Assembly (NCBI GenBank): GCA_035504095.1
Contig: DATJSN010000031.1
Span: forward strand, 1 to 37,626
Direction: 5' to 3'
Source: DATJSN01 sp035504095
GTDB lineage: Bacteria; Planctomycetota; Phycisphaerae; WQYP01
DNA length: 37,626 nt
Position numbers and translations under genes: made by a program. The notes under the pieces were generated by a model. The model was given only the letters and a program-made list of their open reading frames with translations, ran no database searches and was not told where the DNA came from. Below, piece after piece: positions 26,105 to 35,386 of this stretch; position 1 is the stretch's first letter, and every line of letters begins with the position of its first letter.

Positions 26105-27082
26105 GTGCCACAACGTTATCTGATTACTGGCGGGGCGGGGTTCATCGGTTCGCATCTGGCTGAATCCCTTTTGGCTCGTGGTGACAGCGTATACGTCCTC
26201 GACGATGAATCCACAGGCAGTCGGAAAAACATTGAACATTTGTTTGTTAATCGGGAACTGCGTTTTATCCACGGCAGTATTATGGATGAAAGCCAGCTTA
26301 ATAAATTCGTTGGCACTTGCCATTATGTCATTCACCTCGCCGCCGCCGTAGGCGTTAAATATGTTCTGGATAATCCGCTTTCAAGCATCCTGACCAACGT
26401 TGTAGGAACCGAACGCGTTCTTAATTCCTGTGAAAAATTTGAAAAACCGCTTTTTCTGGCTAGCACCAGTGAGATTTATGGTCTGCAAACCAGAGCCCCC
26501 CTGCGCGAAGATGATTTTTGCGTCATTGGCGCCACATCAGTGAGCCGTTGGTCGTATGCCTGTTCCAAAGCGCTCGATGAATTCATGGCTCTGGCGTTTC
26601 ACCACAAAGGCTCCTTTCCAGTGACCATTGGTCGTTTGTTTAATACCGTTGGTCCACGTCAGTCTCCTTCTTACGGCATGGTTCTTCCCAGTCTGGTGGA
26701 TCAGGCTCTTAGGAATGAACCGCTAACAGTCCATGGCGATGGCTCCCAGACGCGAACCTTTACCCACGTTAGTGATTCGGTCCGGGCAATTACGCTGCTA
26801 ATAGATACACCAGGCAATTCCGGTCAGGTTTATAACATTGGCGGCACGCAGGAAATATCGATTCTTGAATTGGCTAAAAAGGTACTCACGGCAACTGATA
26901 GTAAATCGTCAATCAAATTGATTCCATATGACCAGGTTTATAATCCTAATTTTCAGGATATGCCTAGAAGAGTACCCGACATCAGCAAAATCAAATCGGC
27001 AACCGGTTTTACACCGCAAGTCAGTCTGGACCAGATTATCCAGGATGTCATCATGGATCGTAAAAAGAGCATAAAATCATAA
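26105..27082 (+). CDS. NAD-dependent NDP-sugar epimerase/decarboxylase (extended SDR)
   Basis: The 325-residue protein has the Rossmann motif GGAGFIGSH (9-17), HLAAAVGVKYVLDNP, TSEIYG (active-site Thr/Ser region), YACSK (catalytic Tyr and Lys) and RLFNTVGPRQ. It is in the UDP-glucose 4-epimerase/UDP-glucuronate decarboxylase group. The PxYGMVLPSLVDQAL and GSQTRTFTHVSD blocks fit UDP-glucuronate decarboxylase-like or dTDP-glucose dehydratase-like enzymes. The exact reaction is unclear. The start is GTG at 26105, set by AGGAG 5 bases upstream; no ATG is near. Confidence 0.88.
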   Translation: MPQRYLITGGAGFIGSHLAESLLARGDSVYVLDDESTGSRKNIEHLFVNRELRFIHGSIMDESQLNKFVGTCHYVIHLAAAVGVKYVLDNPLSSILTNVVGTERVLNSCEKFEKPLFLASTSEIYGLQTRAPLREDDFCVIGATSVSRWSYACSKALDEFMALAFHHKGSFPVTIGRLFNTVGPRQSPSYGMVLPSLVDQALRNEPLTVHGDGSQTRTFTHVSDSVRAITLLIDTPGNSGQVYNIGGTQEISILELAKKVLTATDSKSSIKLIPYDQVYNPNFQDMPRRVPDISKIKSATGFTPQVSLDQIIQDVIMDRKKSIKS

Positions 27083-27121
27083 AAAGTTGGGGTTTTCAGG
27101 CTCAACCTGTCAAAAATATTA

Positions 27122-27149
27122 TTGACTATTGTTGTTTCCTAAGTATATT
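27122..27149 (+). promoter_or_regulatory. Sigma70-like promoter upstream of a small membrane-protein gene
   Basis: TTGACT (27122-27127) and TATATT (27144-27149) are 16 bases apart, matching the consensus at 5/6 and 5/6. Transcription would start near 27156-27157, that is, at or next to the ATG of the following gene (27157). Confidence 0.6.
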
Positions 27150-27156
27150 CCCAAGC

Positions 27157-27405
27157 ATGGAAACGAGACAAAGTGAGGGTTCAGGCTCGCCACGAGGCCC
27201 TCTGGCGGGATGCCCTGTATGGGGACAGTGGGCTATTTTGGTTTGGATAGTTTTCAGTGTCGCAGTGTTGGTTGATCAGTTCAGCATTAGTTTATTTCAA
27301 TCTCATCAGGCGATTCAGTATTCTCAGGCACAACCTTCAGGGTATGGGCCTCATGATCGAATGCCAGCTTCTTCACAGCCAGTCACTACACAGCCAACCA
27401 ATTAA
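27157..27405 (+). CDS. Small single-span membrane protein of unknown function
   Basis: The 82-residue product has a Gly/Ser/Pro-rich start, one strong membrane helix (about 22-45: GQWAILVWIVFSVAVLVDQF) and a Gln/Pro/Ser-rich tail. I do not recognise a family. No ribosome site precedes the ATG, but a good promoter ends only 7 bases upstream, so the mRNA may be leaderless. Support for its being real rests on the promoter, an uninterrupted frame with a plausible membrane protein, and the lack of a competing gene. It stands between the epimerase and the cupin gene. Confidence 0.55.
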   Translation: METRQSEGSGSPRGPLAGCPVWGQWAILVWIVFSVAVLVDQFSISLFQSHQAIQYSQAQPSGYGPHDRMPASSQPVTTQPTN

Positions 27406-27627
27406 AGCGCTTTGACAGCAAACGTCGGGGCAAACTCAATTCAACTACATTTATAACGTCCTATAATGCATGTTATGTTAAATTGTGAGAACGGTTTGAT
27501 TTTCAGGCCAAATCCCCTCCGCTACTGTAATTCAAGACATAACGGTGGCTTACGCATCTGCTATTTGCTAGTATCCTCGATCTGCTATGGTTTGAGCGGT
27601 ATATAGTCGATTAGGTAACGAGAAGCC

Positions 27628-28386
27628 ATGGATCTTAGACAATTTACTCTCCCCACGGGCGTTGGCCTTTCACATTTGAATGTCTATACCGAAGATGCGC
27701 CTGCAGCTTTGGCTTCAGGACCAGGCGGCAGCGCTCATTTCCATACCGTTTGTTCTGAACTTTATTATGTTCTTTCTGGCTCTGGATCGGTTGAACTGAT
27801 CTCTGGCAAAGGCTATCAGAAAGTCGCCCTCGAACCCCGCCAACTGGTTTGTATGACCCCCGGCATCATTCATCGTCTGGATAATCCCAATAAAAATCTT
27901 GAAATTCTTGTGATTATGCAAAATGGGGGTCTTGCGGAACGCGGCGACTATATCCTGACATTTCCGGACAAAATTCTTGCCGATGACGCCGCCTATGCCA
28001 GCGCCGTTAAGATTTCCAGCCACGCCGATGCCATCACGCGTCGCAATCTATCGCTGGAAGGCTTTAACAGCCTCAAAAGCACCATACAGACCGATCAGAA
28101 CGCCGGCCGGGCCGCTTTGGACAAACTCTACCAGCATGCCCGCAGAATTTTAGCGCCCAAAATCGAGGGTTTTGAATGGGTTCTTCGCACCGGATCGCTT
28201 ACCGAAGTCAAAGCCAGCCATGACGCCGTTGACTTCATTCGCAATAATCACATGGAATATTTGGACAAGGCGCGCTGGTGCTCTATAGATCCGGCTCAGG
28301 ATCAGATTCGTTCGGGTTTATGCGGCGATCTGCGTTCGTATGCCGTCAGCGGCAAATTTACGGAGGAAGGAATCCAGGTCGCATGA
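27628..28386 (+). CDS. Cupin-domain protein
   Basis: The 252-residue protein has an N-terminal cupin barrel (about 25-100). Its first motif is SAHFHTVCSELYYVLSGSG, with two His and a Glu as likely metal ligands, and the second is MTPGIIHRLDNP with the last His. The C-terminal 150 residues are helical and unrecognised. Family members include oxygenases, isomerases and plain sensors, so no reaction can be given. The ATG has only weak ribosome-site support. The stop overlaps the asd start by 4 bases (ATGA), indicating translational coupling. Confidence 0.78.
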   Translation: MDLRQFTLPTGVGLSHLNVYTEDAPAALASGPGGSAHFHTVCSELYYVLSGSGSVELISGKGYQKVALEPRQLVCMTPGIIHRLDNPNKNLEILVIMQNGGLAERGDYILTFPDKILADDAAYASAVKISSHADAITRRNLSLEGFNSLKSTIQTDQNAGRAALDKLYQHARRILAPKIEGFEWVLRTGSLTEVKASHDAVDFIRNNHMEYLDKARWCSIDPAQDQIRSGLCGDLRSYAVSGKFTEEGIQVA

Positions 28387-29396
28387 AATCGAATCCCGTT
28401 GTTGCTGTCGTTGGCGCTACCGGCGCTGTCGGCGTGGAATTTCTCAAGCTTCTCGAAGAACGACAATTTCCGCTCTCCGATCTGCGTCTCTATGCTTCCG
28501 TGCGTTCCGCGGGCAAAACACTGCCTTTCAAAGGTCAAATGATTGCCGTACAGGAATTAAACGCCGACAGTTTTTCCGGCGTGGATGTCGCTATGTTTTC
28601 CGCCGGCGGTTCAGTCAGCAAAAAATTCGCACCGCTCGCCGCTAGCGCAGGTGCGGTTGTTATAGACAACAGTTCGGCATTTCGCATGGATCCGACCGTA
28701 CCCCTGGTGGTTCCTGAAATAAATCCAGACGCCATCGCAGGACATCGTGGCATAATCGCCAATCCCAATTGTTCCACGATCATCGCCATCGTTCCTCTTT
28801 GGCCTCTGCACCAGGTCAATCGCATCAAACGCATTGTGGCTGCCACTTATCAGTCCGCCAGTGGCGCGGGCGCCGCTGCTATGAATGAGCTCATCGACGC
28901 GACCAAAGCTGCTTTGGAGGGGCGGGAGCACACCCCCACCGTACTCCCCCACCCGTATGCATTTAACCTGTTTAGCCACAATGCTGCGATTGACGCGGAA
29001 ACGGGTTACAACGAAGAAGAACTTAAAATGGTTCGTGAAACCCGTAAAATTTTTAACGACCCGGACATCCGCATCACTGCAACCTGCGTCCGCGTACCGG
29101 TTCTTCGGGCGCATTCTGAGGCACTCAATATCGAATTTTTCTGCCCCATCACGCCCAGCGAGGTTCGTAAAATTCTCGCCAAAGCGCCGGGCGTCAAACT
29201 GGTGGATGACACCGAGAAAAATTATTTTCCCATGCCGCGTGACGCATCCGGTCAGAATGACGTGCTCGTCGGCCGCATTCGCCGGGACATCAGTGATCCG
29301 TCCGGTCGTTCCATTGCCATGTTTGTCGCCGGCGATCAACTTCTTAAAGGCGCAGCGCTAAACGCAGTGCAAATCGCCGAGAAATTGCTTCCTTAA
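28383..29396 (+). CDS. asd: Aspartate-semialdehyde dehydrogenase
   Basis: The enzyme reduces beta-aspartyl phosphate to aspartate semialdehyde, the branch point to lysine/diaminopimelate, threonine and methionine. The NADPH motif VVGATGAVG (9-17) and the catalytic Cys in NPNCSTI (C130) are present, with QSASGAGAAAMNEL after it. At 337 residues it is of normal length. The ATG at 28383 lies within the cupin stop overlap and has several purine-rich sites upstream (GGAGG, then AGGT). A longer frame from 28278 only reads through the end of the cupin gene. Confidence 0.97.
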   Translation: MKSNPVVAVVGATGAVGVEFLKLLEERQFPLSDLRLYASVRSAGKTLPFKGQMIAVQELNADSFSGVDVAMFSAGGSVSKKFAPLAASAGAVVIDNSSAFRMDPTVPLVVPEINPDAIAGHRGIIANPNCSTIIAIVPLWPLHQVNRIKRIVAATYQSASGAGAAAMNELIDATKAALEGREHTPTVLPHPYAFNLFSHNAAIDAETGYNEEELKMVRETRKIFNDPDIRITATCVRVPVLRAHSEALNIEFFCPITPSEVRKILAKAPGVKLVDDTEKNYFPMPRDASGQNDVLVGRIRRDISDPSGRSIAMFVAGDQLLKGAALNAVQIAEKLLP

Positions 29397-29444
29397 AAAA
29401 ACACCATAGTGGAAGTCTTGTGCCAATGATTCATCGAGTTTCTT

Positions 29445-30185
29445 ATGCCGCTGCAGCGCTATAAATTAACCATCGCTTATGACGGCACGGCATATTGCGG
29501 CTGGCAACGGCAAAAATTTCCTGTTCCCACCGTTCAGTATGCTGTTGAAAAAGCCTTCGGAGAAATCGTTAACCATCCTGTTACGGTTTCCGGTTCGTCG
29601 CGCACGGATACGGGCGTGCATGCCAAAGGCCAGGTGGCTTCGATGGATGCCAATACGCATCTCGAGCCAGAGCGCCTTCGCTTGGCTGTGAACAGCCGTC
29701 TGCCGCCGGATATATTGATCCGCCAAATCCTCCCGACTGATCCGAATTTCGACGCCTCCCGCGCCATTTGTAAACGCTACCGCTATGTGATCTGGCAAAG
29801 CCGTGACCGCCCCGTTTTTAACCGCCAGTATGTTTACCATTACTGGCACGAACTCGACCTCTCTTTGATGCAAAAAGCCGCTGTTATGTTTGAAGGCCGG
29901 CACGATTTTGCCGCTTTTCAGGGACGCGTCGAAGAGCGGCAAACCACCGTTCGAGAAATTTATCATTGCAGCATCGACCGGCGCGGACCGATAATGATTT
30001 TCAGTGTGGAAGGCAATGGCTTCCTCTATCATATGGTCCGCACCATGGCGGGAACCGTATTGGAAGCAGGCCGCGGCCGTTGGGCTCCCGAACATATTCG
30101 ATCGATACTGGCCTCGACCGATCGTCGGGAAGCCGGGCCGTGCCTGCCTCCAATGGGTTTATGTCTGCAATGGATCAGATTCTAA
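29445..30185 (+). CDS. truA: tRNA pseudouridine synthase A
   Basis: TruA converts uridines 38-40 of the tRNA anticodon arm to pseudouridine. The 246-residue protein starts YKLTIAYDGTAYCGWQRQ and has the catalytic Asp in SSRTDTGVHAKGQ (D55, E. coli D60). The family C-terminal region with GNGFLYHMVRTMAGT follows. The length is typical. The following gene begins 31 bases after its stop. Confidence 0.97.
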   Translation: MPLQRYKLTIAYDGTAYCGWQRQKFPVPTVQYAVEKAFGEIVNHPVTVSGSSRTDTGVHAKGQVASMDANTHLEPERLRLAVNSRLPPDILIRQILPTDPNFDASRAICKRYRYVIWQSRDRPVFNRQYVYHYWHELDLSLMQKAAVMFEGRHDFAAFQGRVEERQTTVREIYHCSIDRRGPIMIFSVEGNGFLYHMVRTMAGTVLEAGRGRWAPEHIRSILASTDRREAGPCLPPMGLCLQWIRF

Positions 30186-30216
30186 TGCTCGCCGCCATTC
30201 TGAAGGACCGTTCATC

Positions 30217-31389
30217 TTGAGAATTGTCCATGTCATCACACGTCTGATCGTGGGCGGAGCCCAGGAAAACACCCTGCTCACCTGTGAGGGCCTCCATCGT
30301 CGCGGCCATAAAGTCACACTGATCACAGGCCCCAGCCTCGGCCCCGAAGGTTCGCTCATGGATCGAGCCAACGCTGGCGGCTACAAGGTCATCGTCCTGA
30401 ACAGTCTGGTTCGCAATCCTCACCCTGTAAAAGACGCTATTGCTTACCATGCCCTGCGCCGGCTCTGCCGCGAAATAGAACCCGGCATCTTCCATACCCA
30501 TTCCAGCAAGGCGGGCATCCTGGGCCGCGCTGCGGCATATAAAGAAACAATCCCGGCCATTGTGCACACGATTCACGGCCTTCCGTTTCATCCTTATCAG
30601 TCAAAAGTGGTTAACGCCGCCTGGATTTATCTGGAACGGTGGGCCGCGCACCGCTGCCAGGGTATTGTTTGCGTCGCAGACGCTATGATCCGTCAGGCGC
30701 TTGCTGCAGGCGTAGGCCGCCCTGAACAGTTCACCACGATTTACAGTGGCATGGACATTGAACCGTTTGTCCTCCCTCCTGCCGATAAGCATGCCGTTCG
30801 CCGTCGTTTGAATATTCATGACGATCGTATTGTCGCCGGAACCATTGCGCGACTGCAGCCGCTTAAGGGTCATGACGACATACTAAACGTCGCAGGAAAA
30901 CTACTCGAGCAATTTCCGCAACTGCACTTTTTATGGATCGGCGATGGCGTTTTTCGTGAGAGGTTCACCCAGCTTATCAAAAAGCGTGGTTGGCAGGATC
31001 ATTTCACGCTCACCGGCCTGGTGCAGCCCGGTGTGGTCGCCGAACTTCTTCCGGCCATGGATTTACTCGTTCATCCCAGCTATCGCGAAGGTCTGCCGCG
31101 AGCTGTGGTGCAGGCGGCATTAGCGGGCATACCTTCCGTTACATACAACTGCGATGGTGCTGATGAAATCTGCATCGATCGCCAGACTGGCCGCCTCGTG
31201 CCGCCGGGCGATGTTGAGGCAATGCATCAGGCGATTGCAGAAATAATTTCCAGTGAGCCCCTTCGCTCTCAAATGGGTACAGCCGGACAAAAAATGGCGA
31301 TTTCCCGTTTCGATTCCAATGTTATGGTAGATAAACTTGAAGCGCTATATATGCGGCTCAAAAGAACTCCTGGAGAGAGTTTGATATAG
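30217..31389 (+). CDS. Glycosyltransferase family 4
   Basis: This 390-residue GT-B fold transferase has the N-terminal acceptor-domain start RIVHVITRLIVGGAQENT and the donor-domain motif YREGLPRAVVQAALAGIPSV, followed by TGRLVPPGD. In classical GT4 enzymes the donor motif is ExxxxxxxE. Here the second Glu is replaced by Gln, a variant also seen in other members. The start is taken as TTG at 30217, set by GAAGGA 9 bases upstream and by the conserved first strand. The frame itself is open back to 30004, antiparallel in meaning to truA coding and unlikely. The product is probably cytoplasmic, acting in polysaccharide or glycolipid synthesis. Confidence 0.85.
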   Translation: MRIVHVITRLIVGGAQENTLLTCEGLHRRGHKVTLITGPSLGPEGSLMDRANAGGYKVIVLNSLVRNPHPVKDAIAYHALRRLCREIEPGIFHTHSSKAGILGRAAAYKETIPAIVHTIHGLPFHPYQSKVVNAAWIYLERWAAHRCQGIVCVADAMIRQALAAGVGRPEQFTTIYSGMDIEPFVLPPADKHAVRRRLNIHDDRIVAGTIARLQPLKGHDDILNVAGKLLEQFPQLHFLWIGDGVFRERFTQLIKKRGWQDHFTLTGLVQPGVVAELLPAMDLLVHPSYREGLPRAVVQAALAGIPSVTYNCDGADEICIDRQTGRLVPPGDVEAMHQAIAEIISSEPLRSQMGTAGQKMAISRFDSNVMVDKLEALYMRLKRTPGESLI

Positions 31390-31428
31390 ATACGGCAACA
31401 ATTTTATCTCTGTGACTTTTATGGCCAA

Positions 31429-31932
31429 CTATTGAATCGGACACGATTCCGCGATGTGTTTGCCCGAATCATTAAAGAGTTGCCGCAATAGGCGCACGCG
31501 TTCGAGTCCTTCCGCAGTGAGCGTCACGAATAGGTCCTTTACTTTTGCATTCTGGGCTGCTGGCGCATAGCGCCCGTAAAAACTGATGGATCGCTTTTCG
31601 CTGGCGATCACCAGTTTCATCGCCTCGTCAAAGCGGGCGTCGTCGCGGGCATCCACCAGTCGCGGTCCGACGCATACCAGTTCCTTATCCATCGGCGTTA
31701 ATAGAAAATTACCCCCTGTGAATAGCTCGTGAAGCAAATTCTGCACCGCGTCGCGTTGAGTATTTTCGCTTTTTACCATTGCTTCAAACGAAGCACGCAG
31801 CCGCGCGTCAGGTGATTTTTCCGCTAGTACGATATAACGATATGCCGAAACTGCCTCACCATAGGCGGCAATCGCCAGGGCCTTATCGTCCCCGATCCGC
31901 GATATATCGAAGGCCAGCAGCTTCTTTCCCAT
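31429..31932 (-). CDS. Ferritin-like four-helix protein
   Basis: The 167-residue helical protein resembles the ferritin-like/DUF2383-type group: E26 in helix 1, a SENTQ block (E56, Q59) in helix 2, FYGRYA after E112 in helix 3, and a fourth helix (135-152). The two ExxH signatures of diiron proteins read ExxQ and ExxE here. A functional iron site is therefore doubtful. It is last in the minus-strand group below transketolase, 71 bases after the tkt stop. Confidence 0.62.
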   Translation of the reverse strand: MGKKLLAFDISRIGDDKALAIAAYGEAVSAYRYIVLAEKSPDARLRASFEAMVKSENTQRDAVQNLLHELFTGGNFLLTPMDKELVCVGPRLVDARDDARFDEAMKLVIASEKRSISFYGRYAPAAQNAKVKDLFVTLTAEGLERVRLLRQLFNDSGKHIAESCPIQ

Positions 31933-32003
31933 AGCCCCATTTTACCAGAATTTTAAACGCCGATGTGGGATGGCTCTTCGTAGGGATTATTGGTTGTTGT
32001 GGT

Positions 32004-33878
32004 TCAAATCAACCCTTTTACCGCTTTAATAATGTGCGCTGCATCGATGCCGGCGGCGTTCATCAATTCTGCGGGCGTTCCCGAACCCGGCATACCGTTT
32101 ACTGCAAGCTTGATGACCTGCGGCCGCGGCAATGGCGATTCAGCAAAAACGCTGATGACTGCGTCAGCCAGACCACCTTCAGGCCAATGATCTTCCACCA
32201 CGACAAACTTATTGCCGGTTTCCTGCGCCGCTATGCGCAACGTTTGTACATCCACTGGTTTGACGGAATAAAGATCGATCACGCGAATTGCAATGCCTTC
32301 CTTGCCCAAGGCATCATAAGCCTTGAGCGCTTCATGCAGTGTGATCCCTGCTCCAATAACTGTGGCACGGTCAAACTTTGACGAATGCAGCACTTTGCTT
32401 CCGCCAATGGTAAAAGTTTCGTCCGGGCTGTAAATGATCTGCGTTTTTTCCCGTGTAGTCCGCATATAGGAAATGCCTGGCTGTTTAGCCATAAGTTCGA
32501 CGAGCTTAGCCGTCTGGTTCGGATCGGATGGATAAAGCACCGTGCTGCCGAAAACGGCCCGCATCATCGCCAGGTCTTCCAGCGCCATCTGCGATGGACC
32601 GTCCTGGCCAATGCTCACGCCAGCGTGTGAACCGACCAGACGAATGGTCGCATTGGAAATAGTGGCCATGCGAATCTGGTCAAAAGCGCGCGTGAAAAAG
32701 GCGGCAAAGGTGGAAGCAAACGCTTTCTTGCCTAATACGCCAAATCCTACCGTCGCCCCCACCATTTGTTGCTCAGCGATATACATTTCGAAAAACCGTT
32801 CGGGAATCGCCTGTTTAAATTCGTCAGCATGCGTGGAGTTGGAGACTTCGGCATCCAGCACAATAATCGATGTATCGTTTTTGCCCAGCGCGGTGATGGC
32901 ATCGCCATAAGCCTTGCGCGTTGCTTCTTTGGATCCTAAAGCATACTTGGGCAACGCCAGAGGCGCTCCGGCGACGACGGCCGGCTTAATGTCATCAGGT
33001 TTTTTTACTGTAAAAACCAGATTGGTCGGCGTGCCCAGTTCGGCCAAAGCCTTGGTTTCTTCATCAGGTGAAAGTGCTTTGCCATGCCAGCCTTCTTTAT
33101 TGGCCAGGAAGGATACACCCTCACCTTTCTGGGTCTTGGCGATCAAAACCGTTGGCCGATCTGTTTGGCGAAGCGCCTCATTGTATGCAGCGCGAATCGC
33201 AGTAAAGTCATGACCATCAAGCACAATGGCATGCCAGCCAAAAGCGCTGGCTCGCGCTGCATAAGCTGGTCCATCCCAGCCCAGGTCGGTTTCGCCACGC
33301 TGTCCCAGGCGGTTCATATCCAGAATAGCGATTAAATTGTTGAGCTTGTAGTGTGAGGCTTTATCAAAAGCTTCCCAGACCGATCCTTCCGCCATTTCGC
33401 TGTCGCCCAGCACAACCCAGACTCTGTAACCGAGTTTGTCGACATATTTGCCATTGAGTGCCATTCCCACGCCATTGCAAATCCCCTGTCCCAGTGAACC
33501 GGTCGCTACGTCCACCCATTTAAGCACATGTGGATTCGGGTGGCCCTGCAGAATACTGCCGAATTTGCGCAATTGCAGCAATTCCTGATCGGTGATCACG
33601 CCGGCTGCTTTGTACATCGAATAAAGCAGCGGACACGCATGGCCCTTACTGAAAATCAGGCGGTCGTTGTTCGGATGGTGAGGATTTTTCCAATCGTAAC
33701 GTAGGTGCTCCACGAGCAGCACGGCCATCAGGTCGGCCGCCGACATTGATGAGGTCGGATGGCCTGATCCAGCCGCGGTGGTACAGCGGATGCTATCGAT
33801 ACGAAGTTGCGTGGCAAGCGTCTTGAGTGAATCAAGTGAAGAACTCTGCGCCGGAGCGCTGGTTTGTATCGCGGTCAT
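32004..33878 (-). CDS. tkt: Transketolase, short animal-like type
   Basis: This thiamine-diphosphate enzyme transfers two-carbon units in the pentose phosphate pathway. It has GSGHPTSSMSAADL (37-50), the ThDP/Mg2+ segment GDSEMAEGSVWEAFD, DMNRLGQRGETDLGWD and the catalytic-Glu region EQQMVGATVGFGVLG. At 624 residues it is shorter than the E. coli form (663), and its motifs resemble those of animal transketolases. AGGAG at 33890-33886 lies 7 bases before the ATG. It follows pgl, which acts in the same pathway, with a gap of 133 bases. Confidence 0.96.
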   Translation of the reverse strand: MTAIQTSAPAQSSSLDSLKTLATQLRIDSIRCTTAAGSGHPTSSMSAADLMAVLLVEHLRYDWKNPHHPNNDRLIFSKGHACPLLYSMYKAAGVITDQELLQLRKFGSILQGHPNPHVLKWVDVATGSLGQGICNGVGMALNGKYVDKLGYRVWVVLGDSEMAEGSVWEAFDKASHYKLNNLIAILDMNRLGQRGETDLGWDGPAYAARASAFGWHAIVLDGHDFTAIRAAYNEALRQTDRPTVLIAKTQKGEGVSFLANKEGWHGKALSPDEETKALAELGTPTNLVFTVKKPDDIKPAVVAGAPLALPKYALGSKEATRKAYGDAITALGKNDTSIIVLDAEVSNSTHADEFKQAIPERFFEMYIAEQQMVGATVGFGVLGKKAFASTFAAFFTRAFDQIRMATISNATIRLVGSHAGVSIGQDGPSQMALEDLAMMRAVFGSTVLYPSDPNQTAKLVELMAKQPGISYMRTTREKTQIIYSPDETFTIGGSKVLHSSKFDRATVIGAGITLHEALKAYDALGKEGIAIRVIDLYSVKPVDVQTLRIAAQETGNKFVVVEDHWPEGGLADAVISVFAESPLPRPQVIKLAVNGMPGSGTPAELMNAAGIDAAHIIKAVKGLI

Positions 33879-34011
33879 GATAATTCTCCTTAGAGTGAAT
33901 TCCGGAAGATTTCAGCAACAATAAAGTGTATGCCAGTTTACGGAAATATTCAAAATTGAAAATCGCGGCGGAACCATTGCTATTCCCTATCCCTTGTGGC
34001 CAGTCCCCCTA

Positions 34012-34743
34012 CTATTTGGTTCCAGCCGCTGCTTTATCCAAAAGAAAGATCAATTGCCCCTGCTTTGGCTGTACGCCAGCCGCGGGATACTTTTCCACCG
34101 GCGCACCGGGTTTAAGCACTTGCGAGATTGGTTCTCTTTTTTTCTCACTTTCAATCAAAAACAGCACGATTCGTCCGGCATTGATCAGCGGAAAAGTGAA
34201 AGTAACCCGATCCACTGGCGGCGGCAAAACACCGGGCGGCCCGAAACTTACCAGGGCATTATTTTCCTTTAAGTTTTTTGCACCGGGAAACAACGACGCC
34301 GTATGCCCGTCTTCACCCATGCCCAGCAGAATCAGATCAAATGCGGGCACATCGCCGCCAAGCAATCGGCGAATGCCCCATTCATACGTCCTGGCCGCCT
34401 CTGATATGGATAATTCGGTTGGAACTGGGTACGTATGTGACGCCGGAATCGGTACATGGCTCAGGAAGGTCCTTTTCACCATTCCAAAATTGCTCCGCGG
34501 ATCGTCCAGGGGTACATAACGTTCATCGCTCATGAACGCGAACCATTTGGTCCAGTCGCAATCGCTCGACTTATGTATTGCAAGCAGCTTATATGTTGCC
34601 TGTATCGCTGACCCGCCGGTAAAAGCAATGAAAAACTTGCCGCGAGTCTTAATCGCCTCGCCGGCAATGTTCATGATTAAATCAGCCGCATGGCTGGCAA
34701 CGTCATTAGCGTCGTTATAAATATTGATTTGAGGTTCCGCCAT
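34012..34743 (-). CDS. pgl: 6-phosphogluconolactonase
   Basis: The enzyme hydrolyses 6-phosphoglucono-delta-lactone in the oxidative pentose phosphate pathway. It has the DevB/SOL family motifs FTGGSAIQATYKLL, SDERYVPLDDPRSNFGMV and GMGEDGHTASLFPG. The second of two in-frame ATGs (34743) is preferred. An AAAGG, part of the cpn10 stop region, lies 6 bases before it, whereas that site abuts the first ATG at 34749. The length is 243 residues. It lies 9 bases after the Cpn10-like gene. Confidence 0.93.
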   Translation of the reverse strand: MAEPQINIYNDANDVASHAADLIMNIAGEAIKTRGKFFIAFTGGSAIQATYKLLAIHKSSDCDWTKWFAFMSDERYVPLDDPRSNFGMVKRTFLSHVPIPASHTYPVPTELSISEAARTYEWGIRRLLGGDVPAFDLILLGMGEDGHTASLFPGAKNLKENNALVSFGPPGVLPPPVDRVTFTFPLINAGRIVLFLIESEKKREPISQVLKPGAPVEKYPAAGVQPKQGQLIFLLDKAAAGTK

Positions 34744-34752
34744 CGCCATCCT

Positions 34753-35115
34753 TTACGCTTCATCTGAAGACGACTCTGCGGACCGCCTGGCCGGAAGATG
34801 GGAGTCCGATTTTCGGAAAATGGCCAGGACTTTGTCCAGCGGCACAACGAAAAGCTTATTATCAGGTTCAAATTCCACCGGCACGGCCTCGCGCGGATCG
34901 AACAGCACCTTGTCGTACTGGTGTATGGGAAAGTCCGAATCGTTTTCGATTTGCTTGGAAATGGCGATCACCCTGCCCGTAAGCGTAGGTATTTCATGAT
35001 TTCCCGGCAGCACGATTCCACTTTTGGTCTCTCGTTTATTCTCGTCCTTACGAATGACGATGCGTTTACCCACAGGTTCTATGACGTCGAATTTCATTTT
35101 GTTCATAGGAATCAT
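34753..35115 (-). CDS. GroES/Cpn10-like co-chaperonin
   Basis: The 120-residue protein matches Cpn10: PVGKRIVIRKDENKRETKSG, IVLPGN, a GRVIAIS strand, YDKVLFDP and a C-terminal PLDKVLAIF. A 15-residue Ser/Arg-rich tail follows. It should form a seven-membered lid with GroEL, but no groEL is here. The mobile loop region (around residues 28-43) is present but differs from the IVL motif of E. coli GroES. The start may be ATG at 35115, 35106 or 35097. None has a well-placed ribosome site. It heads a likely operon with pgl and tkt. Confidence 0.82.
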   Translation of the reverse strand: MIPMNKMKFDVIEPVGKRIVIRKDENKRETKSGIVLPGNHEIPTLTGRVIAISKQIENDSDFPIHQYDKVLFDPREAVPVEFEPDNKLFVVPLDKVLAIFRKSDSHLPARRSAESSSDEA

Positions 35116-35386
35116 TCTATGTTCGGTTCCTCGAACCTGCTAGTCTTGGCCGCGAGGGAAATTTGGTGATATTCCAGAAATGCAGCCGGACGAAATCACG
35201 CCAATAGAAACCCGCGCCAGCGGAAGGATAAGATATTGCTGTATAACATACCCAACAATAACCAAACTCAATTTACAACAACCGCTGCGGCGTGTATCGC
35301 CGGATCGGTGTTCTCTATTTGTGCACTGCTGCACAAGCTTTTATGCATGGAATTTTCTTGAAAAACCTTCAACCAATAGGATATAA

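Noticed and set aside
28611..29339. A 242-residue minus-strand frame opposite asd
   Set aside because: Antisense to a certain asd gene, with no recognisable product or ribosome site.
29466..30095. A 209-residue minus-strand frame opposite truA
   Set aside because: Antisense to the certain truA gene and without motifs.
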